DNA of 62,180 nucleotides from Deltaproteobacteria bacterium (GTDB taxonomy: Bacteria > Desulfobacterota > Desulfuromonadia > Desulfuromonadales > Geopsychrobacteraceae). The stretch is from NCBI GenBank assembly GCA_024280335.1, contig JAJRQI010000043.1:1-62180 (forward strand), read 5' to 3'. A program made the translations under genes and the position numbers. Shown here one piece after another: positions 35,987 through 45,368 of the stretch (within the stretch, counting starts at the first letter, position 1; every line of letters begins with the position of its first letter). The notes under the pieces are model-generated. The model saw nothing but the letters and a program-made list of their open reading frames with translations, was not told where the DNA came from and did not search any database.

Positions 35987-38191
35987 TCAGGCGGGAGAAA
36001 TTTCGACAAAGGTTTCATGCATGGCAGCGTTGCCCGAGATCGGACAGTACTTGCTTTCGATTAATGCCGCGTCACTGCCGCCGACCCCCTTAATGTTGCT
36101 CAAGCCCTTGGAGAGCACCCCGAAGCCGTGCGCCATATAGACACTGTCGGGGCGGATTTTCTCGGTCACCTCCAGTTTCAGCCGCTCTTCACCGACCGCA
36201 CTCTTGACTTTGACCCGCTGGCCGTTGCGCAGACCCAGCTTTTTGGCTTCACGCGGATTCAACCAAAGACTGTTCTCCGGCATGATGTCGTGCAGATAGG
36301 CGTTGTTCGCCGTGGTGCCGTGGGTAAAATAGGCATGTCGACCGACCAGCAACCGATACTTGTTGACCGGCACTGGCTCCGGTGACCGGTAGACCGGCAG
36401 CGGATCAAGACCCTTCTTGGCATATTTTGCCGAATAGAGTTCGATTTTGCCCGATCTGGTTCTCAGCCGCTTGCCGGTGAACCGGCCATATTCCGGCTCG
36501 GTTTTTTCTATATAGACGCCCTTGTTCCGCAAGTCGGTGAGAATCTGCGGGTTCTTCTTCACCAGATGGTCAATATGCTCTTCCATGCTGAAGTCGAAGG
36601 TGGCGTAGATCTCACTGCCGAGTCGCTTGGCGATCTGCTGCATGATCCACAGGTTCGGCTTGCTTTCGAACATTGCTTCGACACAGGGCTGCCGGAAAGC
36701 CACCACCGGCACCGGGCCAGCGAGCCCTTCCGGCGGGTCGAGACGTTCCAGATAGGTCGCTTCCGGCAATACCACATCGGAGTACCAGGCGGTATCGCTC
36801 ATGGTGATATCGATAGTGCAGATAAAATCCATCTGCTTCATCAGCGCCAGCGATTTGGCCCGGTCGGGAACCGAAACCAGCACGTTTTGCTTGTAAACCA
36901 TCATCCCCTTGATCGGGTAGGGCTCAGCCACCAGGGCACGCTCACGGAAGATCGGCCAGGAGCCGTCCTTTTCCGACAGGTAAGCAGCCCCCCCTTTGTC
37001 AAGACGTTCATGAACATCATCGTACCAGGGCGCCAGAAAATCATGTTTGTTCAAGGCGATTTTCTGGTTCGGCAGCAAACCACCCTCGGTATCCCAACTG
37101 CCGACAATCGCATTGAGGATGGCCATGGCGCGGCGCATCTGGGTGTCGTTGGAGAAGAAAGAAGAACGCCGGCCCTGGTAATAGACCGCCTTCGGCGCCG
37201 CGTTGGCAAACTCGTTGGCGATCCGGCGGATCTGCCGGGCCGGGATCTCACACTCTTTCTCTGCCCACTCCGGGGTGTACTGCTGAATGTGTGCTTGCAA
37301 TTCGGCGAAACCGACGGTCTGCTCTTCGATAAAGTCATCGTCATAGAGACCCTCGGTAATAATCACGTTGATCAGCGCCAGAATAAAGGCCATGTCGGTC
37401 CCCGGCTTGATCGGATACCACTCATCGGCCTTTGCGGCGGTTTTGGTGAAGCGCGGATCCAGGTAGATCAGCTTGCGACGACCGCCGTCCCCCTTAAGCA
37501 TGTCGATCGAATCCGGGGTAATCAGCGCTTCAGCCCGGTTTGCGCCGCTCATGATGATGTAGTCGGCATTGCGCACGTCCGGGGTCGGATTGGTGCCGAA
37601 GGTCGCCGCAAAACCCTGGATGTTGGAAGAGAGGCAGAGGGTCGGATGACGCAGGGTGTTCGGCGAACCGTAACACTCGGCCAACTGCAGAAAGAAGTGC
37701 TCCGAAAAGGTCCCTTCGGTCGAGGCGAACATCATCGAGGCCCGATTGTACTTTTCAGCGATCTCATTCATATTTTTCGCGACCAGGTCGAGAGCTTCCC
37801 CCCAACCGGCCCGCCGCCATTTCCCTTCGCCGCGCGCACCGACCCGGATCAACGGGTACTTGAGCCGATCGGGATCGTAGACCACCTTGGTCCCGGCGTT
37901 ACCACGGGCACAAAGCATGGCACGACTTTTCGCAAAGAAATTCGGATTCGGGTCCAATTTATGGATCACTCCGTCCCGCACCCGGGCAATGACACCGCAC
38001 TTGTTGACGCACATGCCGCAGCTGGTAAACACATCCTGGGTCGGCAGGGGGGTCGTGTGGCTGACATCGCCACTTTTCGCCAAAGCTTTCAAAACCGTGA
38101 CCTGAGAACCGACCAGGGCGGTGGTCAGTGCGCAGGAAGAAAGCCCTATAAAGCGCCTACGGCTTAAGTTTTTAGTTCTCAGGGATGACAC
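35987..38191 (-). CDS. molybdopterin oxidoreductase of the Psr/Phs type, Tat-exported
   Basis: 734 residues from GTG 38191, where AGAGGAG precedes and the Tat signal SRRRFIGLSS falls at residues 10-19; the frame continues to 38239 without a better start. The 4Fe-4S site is CGMCVNKC...MLCARG. The probable Mo-ligand is Cys in HPTLCLS, as in polysulfide and thiosulfate reductases; formate dehydrogenase has Sec or Cys at a different context. Catalytic subunit of a periplasmic reductase complex with the two genes downstream. Polysulfide, thiosulfate or a related substrate is inferred. No in-frame TGA, so not a selenoprotein. Confidence 0.88.
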   Translation of the reverse strand: MSSLRTKNLSRRRFIGLSSCALTTALVGSQVTVLKALAKSGDVSHTTPLPTQDVFTSCGMCVNKCGVIARVRDGVIHKLDPNPNFFAKSRAMLCARGNAGTKVVYDPDRLKYPLIRVGARGEGKWRRAGWGEALDLVAKNMNEIAEKYNRASMMFASTEGTFSEHFFLQLAECYGSPNTLRHPTLCLSSNIQGFAATFGTNPTPDVRNADYIIMSGANRAEALITPDSIDMLKGDGGRRKLIYLDPRFTKTAAKADEWYPIKPGTDMAFILALINVIITEGLYDDDFIEEQTVGFAELQAHIQQYTPEWAEKECEIPARQIRRIANEFANAAPKAVYYQGRRSSFFSNDTQMRRAMAILNAIVGSWDTEGGLLPNQKIALNKHDFLAPWYDDVHERLDKGGAAYLSEKDGSWPIFRERALVAEPYPIKGMMVYKQNVLVSVPDRAKSLALMKQMDFICTIDITMSDTAWYSDVVLPEATYLERLDPPEGLAGPVPVVAFRQPCVEAMFESKPNLWIMQQIAKRLGSEIYATFDFSMEEHIDHLVKKNPQILTDLRNKGVYIEKTEPEYGRFTGKRLRTRSGKIELYSAKYAKKGLDPLPVYRSPEPVPVNKYRLLVGRHAYFTHGTTANNAYLHDIMPENSLWLNPREAKKLGLRNGQRVKVKSAVGEERLKLEVTEKIRPDSVYMAHGFGVLSKGLSNIKGVGGSDAALIESKYCPISGNAAMHETFVEISPA

Positions 38192-38266
38192 GTCAGGCTC
38201 CTCTATTGTTTGAGTTATTGATTTTTTACAATATTCCAATATTACGTTTTTATGCCTGAAAAATAT

Positions 38267-38290
38267 GGAGAGAGGGAAACCCCTCTCTCC
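38267..38290 (-). terminator. terminator between the porin and Mo-enzyme genes
   Basis: Stem GGAGAGAGGG / CCCTCTCTCC around four bases, followed on the minus strand by ATATTTTT. It divides the cluster, so the porin side may be expressed more than the enzyme genes or the two may be separate units. Confidence 0.8.
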
Positions 38291-38305
38291 GTCAGGTAAA
38301 ACAAA

Positions 38306-40138
38306 TCAGAACTTAAGGGTCATCGATGCATAGAGATCGTAGGCGGTATCGACAACCGGCATCAGCGAGAACGCAGTACCCGCTTTGATGTCATCGATCT
38401 TTTGTGGCTTGCCGACCGGCGAGCCGCTGCCGCTGTACTCGTAGTCGTAGTACATGCCGCCGAGCTTGATGAAGGCGTTCCTGTTGACCTGGAAGATGTA
38501 GTAGGCCTCGCCGACGTGACCACGGGTGGCCAGCTTGCTGCCGAGGGCGTCATCCTGAGCCTGGGTGAACGGGGACCAGTACTCGGAACCATAGTTATAT
38601 TCCAGACCGAATTTGCCGAAGGGTGCCGGGGTCTGAATCCCGACATAGACACCGTAACCCTCTTGCGTATCATCGTTCTCCGCACGAGCGGGAGCCATGT
38701 AGATTTGGCTGCCGTCCTCAGTGAGAGTTGCCTCATACACCGCGTCGGTGCCTAAGCCACCGAACATTCCGGCTTCGCCGTTCGGCAGCAGTTGGGTCAT
38801 TGCCACAGAACCGAACCAGGTGAAGCCGTTTTCTTCGGTGCGGGCAAAGTTAGCCCCGAACAGGTTGATGTCACCGATAACGGTTGACGGGGTGTAGCGG
38901 ACGACAAAGTTCATGTTACTGAACTGCTGCGTATCCTGATAAATGGTCGGGGCAAACAGCTGGGCATAAACACTCGGCAAGGCGAAGGTCCCCTTGAAAC
39001 CGTCGTTGACATCATGGGCCCGGAACAGGGTCAACTGCACCAGCGTATCGTCATCGTCAAAGACATCGATATTAAATCCACCCAGGTGGGTATCTTCAAT
39101 ATTGGCGGTGCCGCTGGTGTTGAACAGCTCTCCGTTGCCCCACTCCGACTCGAAACCCTGGCCGTAACAGAAACGGACGACTTGGCCTTCAACACCGGTC
39201 AGCTCTGCCAGTTTATAGCCGACGGTGACGCCGTCGAAGTTAAAGTTGACCAGATGACCGGCCGGAGTGCCGCCGCGCAGTTCGTTCTCGCGGTAATTGG
39301 TCGGCGAACCGTAGGTGGAAGGACGACGACCGATCGACAGGTAGAAAGGGGTGCCGCCGATATTTTTCCAGTTAAAGTAGGCGCGCTCGACCTGCAGGCT
39401 GTCGCCGCTGGTGCTGCCGCCGCTGGTGCCGTCCATAGTGAAAGCGTTCCAGGAATCGAAGACCTTGGCGCCGCTGGAATCGCCCCAGTTTTTATACATG
39501 TTCAAACGACCGGCGAAACTCATGTTCTTGGAGATTTTAGCCTTCATGCCCAACCGCAGGCGGGTGGTGTAAAAGAGATCGTTGTTGATGTCGTAAGTAC
39601 GCTTTTGATCCATGGCAAACGGCATGACACCGCTCAATTGGCCCAGCCCGAACGCTGTCGCCAAATCAGGATTTGCAACCAGCATCTTGGTCAACGGAGT
39701 TAAGGCATTCCCGGTCGGCAATGACCCACCACCCAGCGGTCCGGCAAGAGCTGCCTCAAGGGAGGCCTGTTGCGCCGCGCTGATGGTCAGCCCGTTGCCG
39801 CCGGCATCGAACAATTGAGTATTGAAAGCAGCATTATCAGGATCCAGAGGATTCAAGGCCTTCGCGCCGAAATCATCAAAATCGACCAAGACACCGGGGT
39901 TCCAGGTCACATTCTGGTAGTGCAGGCCATCAGCCTTGACGCGGATATCACCATACCAGCTGATACGGTCGGTCGCGGCGTGACGCTCCGGTTTGTCAAC
40001 TCGATCCTGCAGCTCTTCAATCTCCTCGACAATATCAGCGACCTGCTGCCGTAACTCTTCGATGGTCGGCTGAGCCGCCAGCAGGGCGCTTGGAACAAGC
40101 AGCAGGCCTGCCAGCAGTACGAAAATAATTCTGTTCAT
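38306..40138 (-). CDS. DUF3373-family outer-membrane porin
   Basis: 610 residues from ATG 40138 (GGAGGCGAACGCA upstream). Signal peptide (LLAGLLLVPSALLAAQ), a coiled-coil (IEELRQQVADIVEEIEELQD), then a beta-barrel ending in Phe. Strings such as FAGRLNMYKNWGDSSGA, VERAYFNW and LSIGRRPSTYGSP are characteristic of DUF3373 porins of metal- and sulfur-respiring deltaproteobacteria. It may admit an electron acceptor for the neighbouring enzyme; that is inference. Confidence 0.88.
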   Translation of the reverse strand: MNRIIFVLLAGLLLVPSALLAAQPTIEELRQQVADIVEEIEELQDRVDKPERHAATDRISWYGDIRVKADGLHYQNVTWNPGVLVDFDDFGAKALNPLDPDNAAFNTQLFDAGGNGLTISAAQQASLEAALAGPLGGGSLPTGNALTPLTKMLVANPDLATAFGLGQLSGVMPFAMDQKRTYDINNDLFYTTRLRLGMKAKISKNMSFAGRLNMYKNWGDSSGAKVFDSWNAFTMDGTSGGSTSGDSLQVERAYFNWKNIGGTPFYLSIGRRPSTYGSPTNYRENELRGGTPAGHLVNFNFDGVTVGYKLAELTGVEGQVVRFCYGQGFESEWGNGELFNTSGTANIEDTHLGGFNIDVFDDDDTLVQLTLFRAHDVNDGFKGTFALPSVYAQLFAPTIYQDTQQFSNMNFVVRYTPSTVIGDINLFGANFARTEENGFTWFGSVAMTQLLPNGEAGMFGGLGTDAVYEATLTEDGSQIYMAPARAENDDTQEGYGVYVGIQTPAPFGKFGLEYNYGSEYWSPFTQAQDDALGSKLATRGHVGEAYYIFQVNRNAFIKLGGMYYDYEYSGSGSPVGKPQKIDDIKAGTAFSLMPVVDTAYDLYASMTLKF

Positions 40139-40176
40139 TGCGTTCGCCTCCTTCATTGGTGTTGATAATACTCCGA

Positions 40177-40497
40177 TCAGCCGCAGGTTTCCGGCTGATC
40201 GGAATCGACGGCATGGTCAAACAGAAACTGGTTGGTATCGAGCAGATCCTGCCCAGAAAATTTCTCCCAGGCTTCAGCAGAGTGCTTGCTCTTCTTAAAA
40301 AAGCGATCCCACTGGGACATGGTTTTCGACAGCGGAGTAATCTCACCGCCTTCAGCACCATCTGAGTGGCAGGTTTTGCAGTTCTTCTTGAACAGGTACT
40401 TCCCTTTACGGGAGTTACCGTCTTCAACCGCCAGGGCGAAGGAGCTGCAGCAGGCGACCAGGAACAGGGAGAGGGTAATCAGCTTGAGGATTCTCAT
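40177..40497 (-). CDS. small monohaem c-type cytochrome
   Basis: 106 residues from ATG 40497 with AGGAGAAGAAACC upstream. Signal peptide ends FALAVE. One haem site, CKTCH, in KGKYLFKKNCKTCHSD. A long upstream extension in frame is rejected. Probable periplasmic electron carrier encoded 38 bases before the porin gene. Confidence 0.85.
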   Translation of the reverse strand: MRILKLITLSLFLVACCSSFALAVEDGNSRKGKYLFKKNCKTCHSDGAEGGEITPLSKTMSQWDRFFKKSKHSAEAWEKFSGQDLLDTNQFLFDHAVDSDQPETCG

Positions 40498-40715
40498 GGT
40501 TTCTTCTCCTTTGGTTTGTTGGTAACTGTGCTTCGGGCTTTCATAAGCCCCTGTGATCGATTGAAAAAACGCGTCGGCCGCAGCCGGGTCTGACCTTTTC
40601 ATCCGGCTGAACGGCTCTGCTCCCGTTCGCTGAACTGCCTGAGTGCAGCGGCGCTCCAGGAGTAGAGCGGGTGCCCGCCATCGCTCTCTTTTAGCCGTTG
40701 GCAAAAGACCGGCAG

Positions 40716-41207
40716 CTAAGGGTGCAGCAGTTCCCGGCAGAAGTTTGCCTGCTTCTGTTTCCAGTTGCAGACCGCCGCACCGTCCCCAGCTTGTTCGGCG
40801 GTTTCCTGTTCATTGATCAGGTAGTAAAGAAACTCCAGTTCCGTCGCCAGAAAGTCGGCCGGTTCGTCACTGGCCTCCATGTTCAGGCCTTCGTGACGGT
40901 AGCTTTCGGCAACCCGCAAGCTGCTTGCGCCCATCAATTGCGCTTCAGCTTCCAGATACACAGATCCGTACGGCGGGACGGGGACACCACCGAGGCAATT
41001 AATGAAAAGGCCGGTGTAGGCAACTTCCAGCTCGGTTAATTCAGCGGGTTGCCGCAATTCAGCGGGAAGCGGCAGGTCAAGCAGGGTCGAAAGTTGTTTG
41101 AGGTGCAACTCCAGACAATCGAGCAGGCCCCGCTCGGGATAGTTAAAGAGAGCCGCCAGAATCTGGTAGCAGGTTTTTCTTTCTGTGCTGTTCAGCGGTC
41201 GGTTCAC
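40716..41207 (-). CDS. TorD/DmsD-family Mo-enzyme assembly chaperone
   Basis: 163 residues, all helical. The family motif is seen as LEVAYTGLFINCLGGVPVPPYGSVYLE, with YRHEGLNM and DFLATELEFLYYL. It would guard the Tat signal of the Mo-enzyme until cofactor insertion. It is the first gene of the minus-strand cluster. Confidence 0.88.
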   Translation of the reverse strand: MNRPLNSTERKTCYQILAALFNYPERGLLDCLELHLKQLSTLLDLPLPAELRQPAELTELEVAYTGLFINCLGGVPVPPYGSVYLEAEAQLMGASSLRVAESYRHEGLNMEASDEPADFLATELEFLYYLINEQETAEQAGDGAAVCNWKQKQANFCRELLHP

Positions 41208-41898
41208 TTCAACCTACCTTTCGTGTTGACGATGGACTTTTAGTGGCAGTGTTAACCTAGCCAAAACCAGGAACATTCAGCTTAATTCATTAGTCGGAAT
41301 CACCACCATCTCGCAATTTATGTTAATATCACCACGCGAAATTGATTGCAATATATTTAATCCAATATTTCGAATAAATATCTATATGAGTTACCGAATT
41401 CTTGATCAGTTTACTTTCAAGAGATGATAATCTCCATACTGTTCGGCTAGTTACATGTAGTTAGATGATTTTTTGAAGATATCTGGATTGTTTATTTAGC
41501 TGCTGCGGGAATCATTCTTACAAAACTCTGCATTCTTTATGCTTTGCTGAGACTTATTGTTAACTTTTTGCACTCCGCAAAACACGGATATTTTCTAATT
41601 TAAATCTGACCATTAAAATAAAAAAATTAAACGCGCACAGGACGTGCAGATAGGGCGAGGGCGTCTGCGGTTGGCAAACCATCAAAGGGTGAATCGGGGT
41701 TCTGTTCTGGAGCTGGGATTACTTGACGTGGCACTGCCGGTCAATCTGGGGCTGAGCCCGGCTCAACGCGCTGTCAACAGAGAGAATGAAATCATCAGAG
41801 ATGACAAAAGATCCTGATCTCTTCTTTAACCCTGCAGGGCACAGATGATTTATCGTGACGAAGACGGATACGAACAGGTACAATGGCACAGAAATTAC
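41208..41898. other. 691-base gene-free region upstream of selC
   Basis: AT-rich from 41250 to 41640, GC-richer towards selC. It holds the leader of the TorD-like gene on the minus side and the selC promoter on the plus side. No frame with coding character or recognisable repeat was found. Confidence 0.6.
41855..41884 (+). promoter_or_regulatory. selC promoter
   Basis: GTGACG (41855-41860) and TACAAT (41879-41884) are 18 bases apart, with the -10 ending 14 bases before the tRNA 5' end. Confidence 0.5.
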
Positions 41899-41994
41899 GG
41901 AGGCAGCCAGTGCTCTGGTGACACTCACGGTCTTCAAAACCGATGTGGGGCGTATCCCGTCCCAGGTGGGTTCGATTCCCATCTGCCTCCGCCA
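41899..41994 (+). tRNA. selC: tRNA-Sec, anticodon TCA
   Basis: 96 nucleotides including encoded CCA. The acceptor arm pairs GGAGGCAG with CTGCCTCC (8 bp, as in bacterial tRNA-Sec). The anticodon loop is CTTCAAA with anticodon TCA at 41934-41936; its stem has four pairs plus an A/A mismatch. A long variable arm (GTGGGGCGTATCCCGTCCC) and T arm (GGTGGGTTCGATTCCCAT) are present. It reads UGA as selenocysteine. selA, selB and selD are not in the window, and no gene here shows an in-frame TGA. Confidence 0.95.
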
Positions 41995-42035
41995 CCAACT
42001 CCTAACTATCTGATTTCTGGATAGCTTAGCTCCCT

Positions 42036-42077
42036 CCTCTCGACTGTGTCACACAACTTTGTTACACAGTCGAGAGG
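42036..42077. repeat. 14-bp inverted repeat downstream of selC
   Basis: CCTCTCGACTGTGT (42036-42049) and its exact reverse complement (42064-42077) flank 14 bases. There is no T run. It could be a selC terminator or the end of a decayed insertion sequence; the transposase remnant begins about 15 bases further. Confidence 0.7.
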
Positions 42078-42097
42078 TCCTATGCCTAGTACATGTC

Positions 42098-42263
42098 CAT
42101 GTCGAAACCGCCAAGGAGTATGTGCGTTGATGTCGTTGCTCCTGCCATGGGGACCCAGGAACAGCCCATCACTCTGGCCGATTTCCAATTCTCTGAAACC
42201 GATGAGATGACCGCTTGTCCAGCCGGTCATCCGCCACAGAAGATCAAGATCGGCAAAAATTAG
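42098..42263 (+). pseudogene. decayed IS1182-like transposase remnant
   Basis: Two frames carry pieces of one transposase: HVETAKEY from 42098, then, after a frameshift, VDVVAPAMG, QPITLADFQFSETDE and TACPAGHPPQK before TAG at 42261. The VxVVAPxMG...LTLADF...CPAGHAPxK order is that of IS1182-type DDE transposases as I recall them. No N-terminal or catalytic parts are left. It sits directly behind selC, a common integration neighbourhood. Confidence 0.6.
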
Positions 42264-42494
42264 TAAGGTTTCGTCAATGCCGGATTTCCAGAAAAAGAAG
42301 CGCCTCTCACTGCTGTGCCAGTCAATGTCATCAACCTGCAGCAGCTAAAAGTGACATCAACGCCCCGCTGTTTTCCGTATTGACTCCCTGGAAGTTTGCA
42401 AAATAAACCGTTGCGGCAGTTTCACGTTGGAGCGGTTTTGTGGTATAAATCCTTGTTTTTCACCTGTTTAAAATAAAATCGAGGAGAAGATTAG

Positions 42495-42980
42495 ATGCCG
42501 AGTTTTGATATTGTATCCAAGGTCGATCTGCAGGAGGTTGACAATGCCGTCAACCAGGCGGTCAAAGAGATTTCCCAGCGTTACGATTTCAAGGGAACAG
42601 AAAATGAACTGACTCTGGAGGATGGGGGATTGAAGATCCTCGCGGCTGACGAATACAAGCTGCAGGCGATCAAGGATATTCTGATCGCCAAGCTGGTGCG
42701 CCGCAAGGTATCGCCGAAATGTTTTGTTTACGGCAAGGAAGAGTCTGCCTCCCACGGCGCCGTGCGGGTCAAGGCCGACATGGTACAAGGGATCAGCAAG
42801 GAGAAGAGCAAAGAGATTATCAAGCTGATCAAGGAGACCAAGCTGAAGGTGCAGGCGCAGATCATGGAGGACCAGGTACGGGTCACCGGCAAGAAAATCG
42901 ATGACCTGCAGGCGGTGATGCAGGCCTTGAAGGGCAAGGATCTCGATATTGAACTGCAGTTCGAAAACATGAGATCTTAG
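42495..42980 (+). CDS. yajQ: YajQ-family nucleotide-binding protein
   Basis: 161 residues after GAGGAGAAG. The whole sequence matches Yaj[49 protein letters not shown]-like region and [14 protein letters not shown] end. Members bind RNA or nucleotides, and some bind cyclic di-GMP. It ends with TAG. Confidence 0.95.
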   Translation: MPSFDIVSKVDLQEVDNAVNQAVKEISQRYDFKGTENELTLEDGGLKILAADEYKLQAIKDILIAKLVRRKVSPKCFVYGKEESASHGAVRVKADMVQGISKEKSKEIIKLIKETKLKVQAQIMEDQVRVTGKKIDDLQAVMQALKGKDLDIELQFENMRS

Positions 42981-43035
42981 AGAGCGGCCCTTTTGACGTT
43001 AACCGAAAAACAAAAAATCATTCAGGAAACATTAC

Positions 43036-44379
43036 GTGGAAAAATTCAAAGTCAGTCTGGTCAGCCTCGGTTGCCCCAAAAATCTGGTCGATGCAGAAGT
43101 GATGCTCGGGCATCTGCCGGTCGATCGTTACGAAATCACCACCGATGAAAGTCAGGCCGATATCATCGTCGTCAACACCTGTTCCTTTATCAACGATGCC
43201 AAGGAGGAATCGGTCGATACCATCCTTGAGGTTGCCGATTACAAGGAAACGGGCAATTGCAAGCTGCTGGTGGTCAGCGGTTGTCTGCCGCAGCGCTACA
43301 AAGATGAGCTGCGCAAGCAGCTGCCCGAAGTCGACCTGTTTATGGGTACCGCCGAGGCACCGCGGATCGTTGAATTGATCGAACGGCAACTGCAACTCGA
43401 TGTTGCTACCAGCGAAATCGGCACGCCCGATTATCTCTACGATCACGATACGCCGCGAGTAAACTCCTCGCCCTTTTACAGCAGCTACATCAAGATCGCC
43501 GACGGCTGTGCCAACCATTGCTCCTACTGTGTGATTCCGTCGCTGCGCGGGACTCTGCGCTCACGCAGTATTGAATCGGTGGTCCAGGAAGCAAAGAATC
43601 TGGCGGCGAAAGGGGTCCGGGAGATCAACCTGATCGCTCAGGATATTACCGCTTACGGTATGGATCGTACTGACGGAGCCTGTATCGAGGCGCTGCTCAA
43701 AGAGCTGGTCAAGGTCGAGGGAATCGACTGGATCCGCCTGCTTTATGCCTATCCAGACGGTGTTTCTGATGAATTGATCGAGCTGATCGCGACGGAAGAA
43801 AAAATCTGCAACTATCTGGATATTCCGTTGCAGCATATCGACGATCAGATTCTGGCCGAGATGAATCGTCGGGTCGATGAGCAGAAGATTCGTACCTTGC
43901 TGAAAAAGCTGCGGGAGAAGATCCCTGATCTAACCCTGCGCACCTCGTTTATTGTCGGTTTTCCCGGTGAAACCCGCGAGCAGTTTGACAAGCTGTTGAA
44001 GTTTGTTGCCGAGGGACATTTCGAACGGCTCGGGGTGTTCCGCTATTCCCGTGAAGAGGGGACCGCCGCTGCCGCATTGGCGAACCAGATCCCGGCGCAG
44101 ACCAAAAAGGGTCGCTTGAATCGGCTGATGAAAGCCCAGGCGCGGGTCTCCTTTGAGAAGAACCGTGCTCTGATCGGACGGATCGAAACGGTGCTGGTGG
44201 AAGGTTACAGTGAAGAGACTGAGCTGTTGCTGAAGGGGCGCAGTGCCCGGCAGGCGCCGGATGTCGACGGCCAGTACCTGATCACCGCCGGACAGGCCGA
44301 TGTCGGACAGTTGGTGCAATTGAAAATCACCGATTCCTCCGAATACGATCTGATCGGCGAGATCGTCGAGGAGCCCTGA
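43036..44379 (+). CDS. rimO: ribosomal protein S12 methylthiotransferase RimO
   Basis: 447 residues from GTG 43036 (AGGAAAC upstream). N-terminal UPF0004 domain with [21 protein letters not shown] and SGCLPQRY cysteines for one 4Fe-4S cluster; radical-SAM motif [12 protein letters not shown]-terminal TRAM domain. LGCPKN distinguishes RimO from MiaB. Adds a methylthio group to an Asp of S12. Confidence 0.96.
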   Translation: MEKFKVSLVSLGCPKNLVDAEVMLGHLPVDRYEITTDESQADIIVVNTCSFINDAKEESVDTILEVADYKETGNCKLLVVSGCLPQRYKDELRKQLPEVDLFMGTAEAPRIVELIERQLQLDVATSEIGTPDYLYDHDTPRVNSSPFYSSYIKIADGCANHCSYCVIPSLRGTLRSRSIESVVQEAKNLAAKGVREINLIAQDITAYGMDRTDGACIEALLKELVKVEGIDWIRLLYAYPDGVSDELIELIATEEKICNYLDIPLQHIDDQILAEMNRRVDEQKIRTLLKKLREKIPDLTLRTSFIVGFPGETREQFDKLLKFVAEGHFERLGVFRYSREEGTAAAALANQIPAQTKKGRLNRLMKAQARVSFEKNRALIGRIETVLVEGYSEETELLLKGRSARQAPDVDGQYLITAGQADVGQLVQLKITDSSEYDLIGEIVEEP

Positions 44380-44381
44380 GA

Positions 44382-45368
44382 ATGTTCGGCCGTCCGCAAC
44401 TGGTCTTTTTGCTGTTGTTGCTGGTCGCCGGACTGGCCTGGCTGCGTCTGCCGGGCGATGAGCAGCGGGTGCGGACTGCACTGATCATGGGGACGCTGGT
44501 TGAAATCAGGCTGGCCGGTGACCCGCAGCAGTTCAACCCGGCGATCGATGCGGCTTTTGCCGAAATGAGTCGGGTGGAAAAGCTCTTTTCCAGTCAGCTG
44601 GCAGAGAGCGATGTTTCGCAACTCTCGTTTTCAACCGAGCCCTTTCAGGTGACGGAAGAATCTGCGGCACTGCTGCAACGCGGCCGGCAGATTGCCCGGC
44701 AGAGTGACGGTGCCTTCGACATGAGCCTTGGTGCGCTGAAGCAGCTCTGGGGAGTGGAGACGGAGAACCCGCAAGTGCCGAGTGCTGAGCAGTTGCAACA
44801 GGCACTGGCCGGGGTCGGCCCCGAGGCGTTGCAGATCGAGGGGCGCACGGTCAGTAAAAGCAATCCGCATCTCCAGATCGACCTCGGCGGGATCGCCAAG
44901 GGGTACGCTGTCGACCGGGCGCTTGAGATCCTGCGCCGGGCCGGCGTGACCTCGGCAGCGGTAAATGCCGGAGGGGATATCGGCCTGCTGGGGAGTCGCG
45001 AGGACGGCAAGCCCTGGCGGATCGGCATTCAGCATCCACGCAAGCAGGATGAGCTGCTGACCACGCTGATCCTGACTGATCGGGCGGTGGTCACTTCGGG
45101 TGATTATGAGCGTTTCTTCGAAAAAGATGGGGTCCGCTACCATCATATTTTCGACCCGCGTAGCGGTTACCCGGCCCGCGATTGCCAGAGCGTTACCGTG
45201 GTTGCAGCTGATGTTGCCAGCGCCGATGCCTTGGCGACCGCTGCTTTTGTGCTCGGTCCGCAGCAGGGGCTGCAACTGCTCGAGCAGTTGCCGCAGGTTG
45301 AGGGTTTGCTGGTCGCCGCCGACGGCACGCTGCATCGAACCAGCGGCCTGGCGGCACTTGAGCCGTGA
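44382..45368 (+). CDS. apbE: FAD:protein FMN transferase
   Basis: 328 residues, two bases after rimO. It has an N-terminal hydrophobic signal/anchor (LVFLLLLLVAGLAWL). ApbE motifs: MGTLVEIRL, DMSLGALKQLW, DLGGIAKGYAVD, NAGGDIGLLG and YHHIFDPRSGYP. It attaches FMN to Thr/Ser of extracytoplasmic proteins. Its target (an FMN-binding-domain protein) is not visible here. Overlaps the next gene by four bases. Confidence 0.94.
   Translation: MFGRPQLVFLLLLLVAGLAWLRLPGDEQRVRTALIMGTLVEIRLAGDPQQFNPAIDAAFAEMSRVEKLFSSQLAESDVSQLSFSTEPFQVTEESAALLQRGRQIARQSDGAFDMSLGALKQLWGVETENPQVPSAEQLQQALAGVGPEALQIEGRTVSKSNPHLQIDLGGIAKGYAVDRALEILRRAGVTSAAVNAGGDIGLLGSREDGKPWRIGIQHPRKQDELLTTLILTDRAVVTSGDYERFFEKDGVRYHHIFDPRSGYPARDCQSVTVVAADVASADALATAAFVLGPQQGLQLLEQLPQVEGLLVAADGTLHRTSGLAALEP

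Noticed and set aside
35987-38191. Mo-enzyme as a Sec-containing formate dehydrogenase
   Set aside because: No in-frame TGA; the Mo-ligand context is Cys as in Psr/Phs enzymes.
41640-41720. Possible cyclic di-GMP (GEMM) riboswitch before selC
   Set aside because: Short resemblance GGCAAACC only; the second conserved block is absent.
41719-41998. Minus-strand ORFs reading GIEPTWDG and GNRTHLGRD across selC
   Set aside because: They are the antisense of the tRNA-Sec gene; this type of false ORF is common and has no ribosome site.
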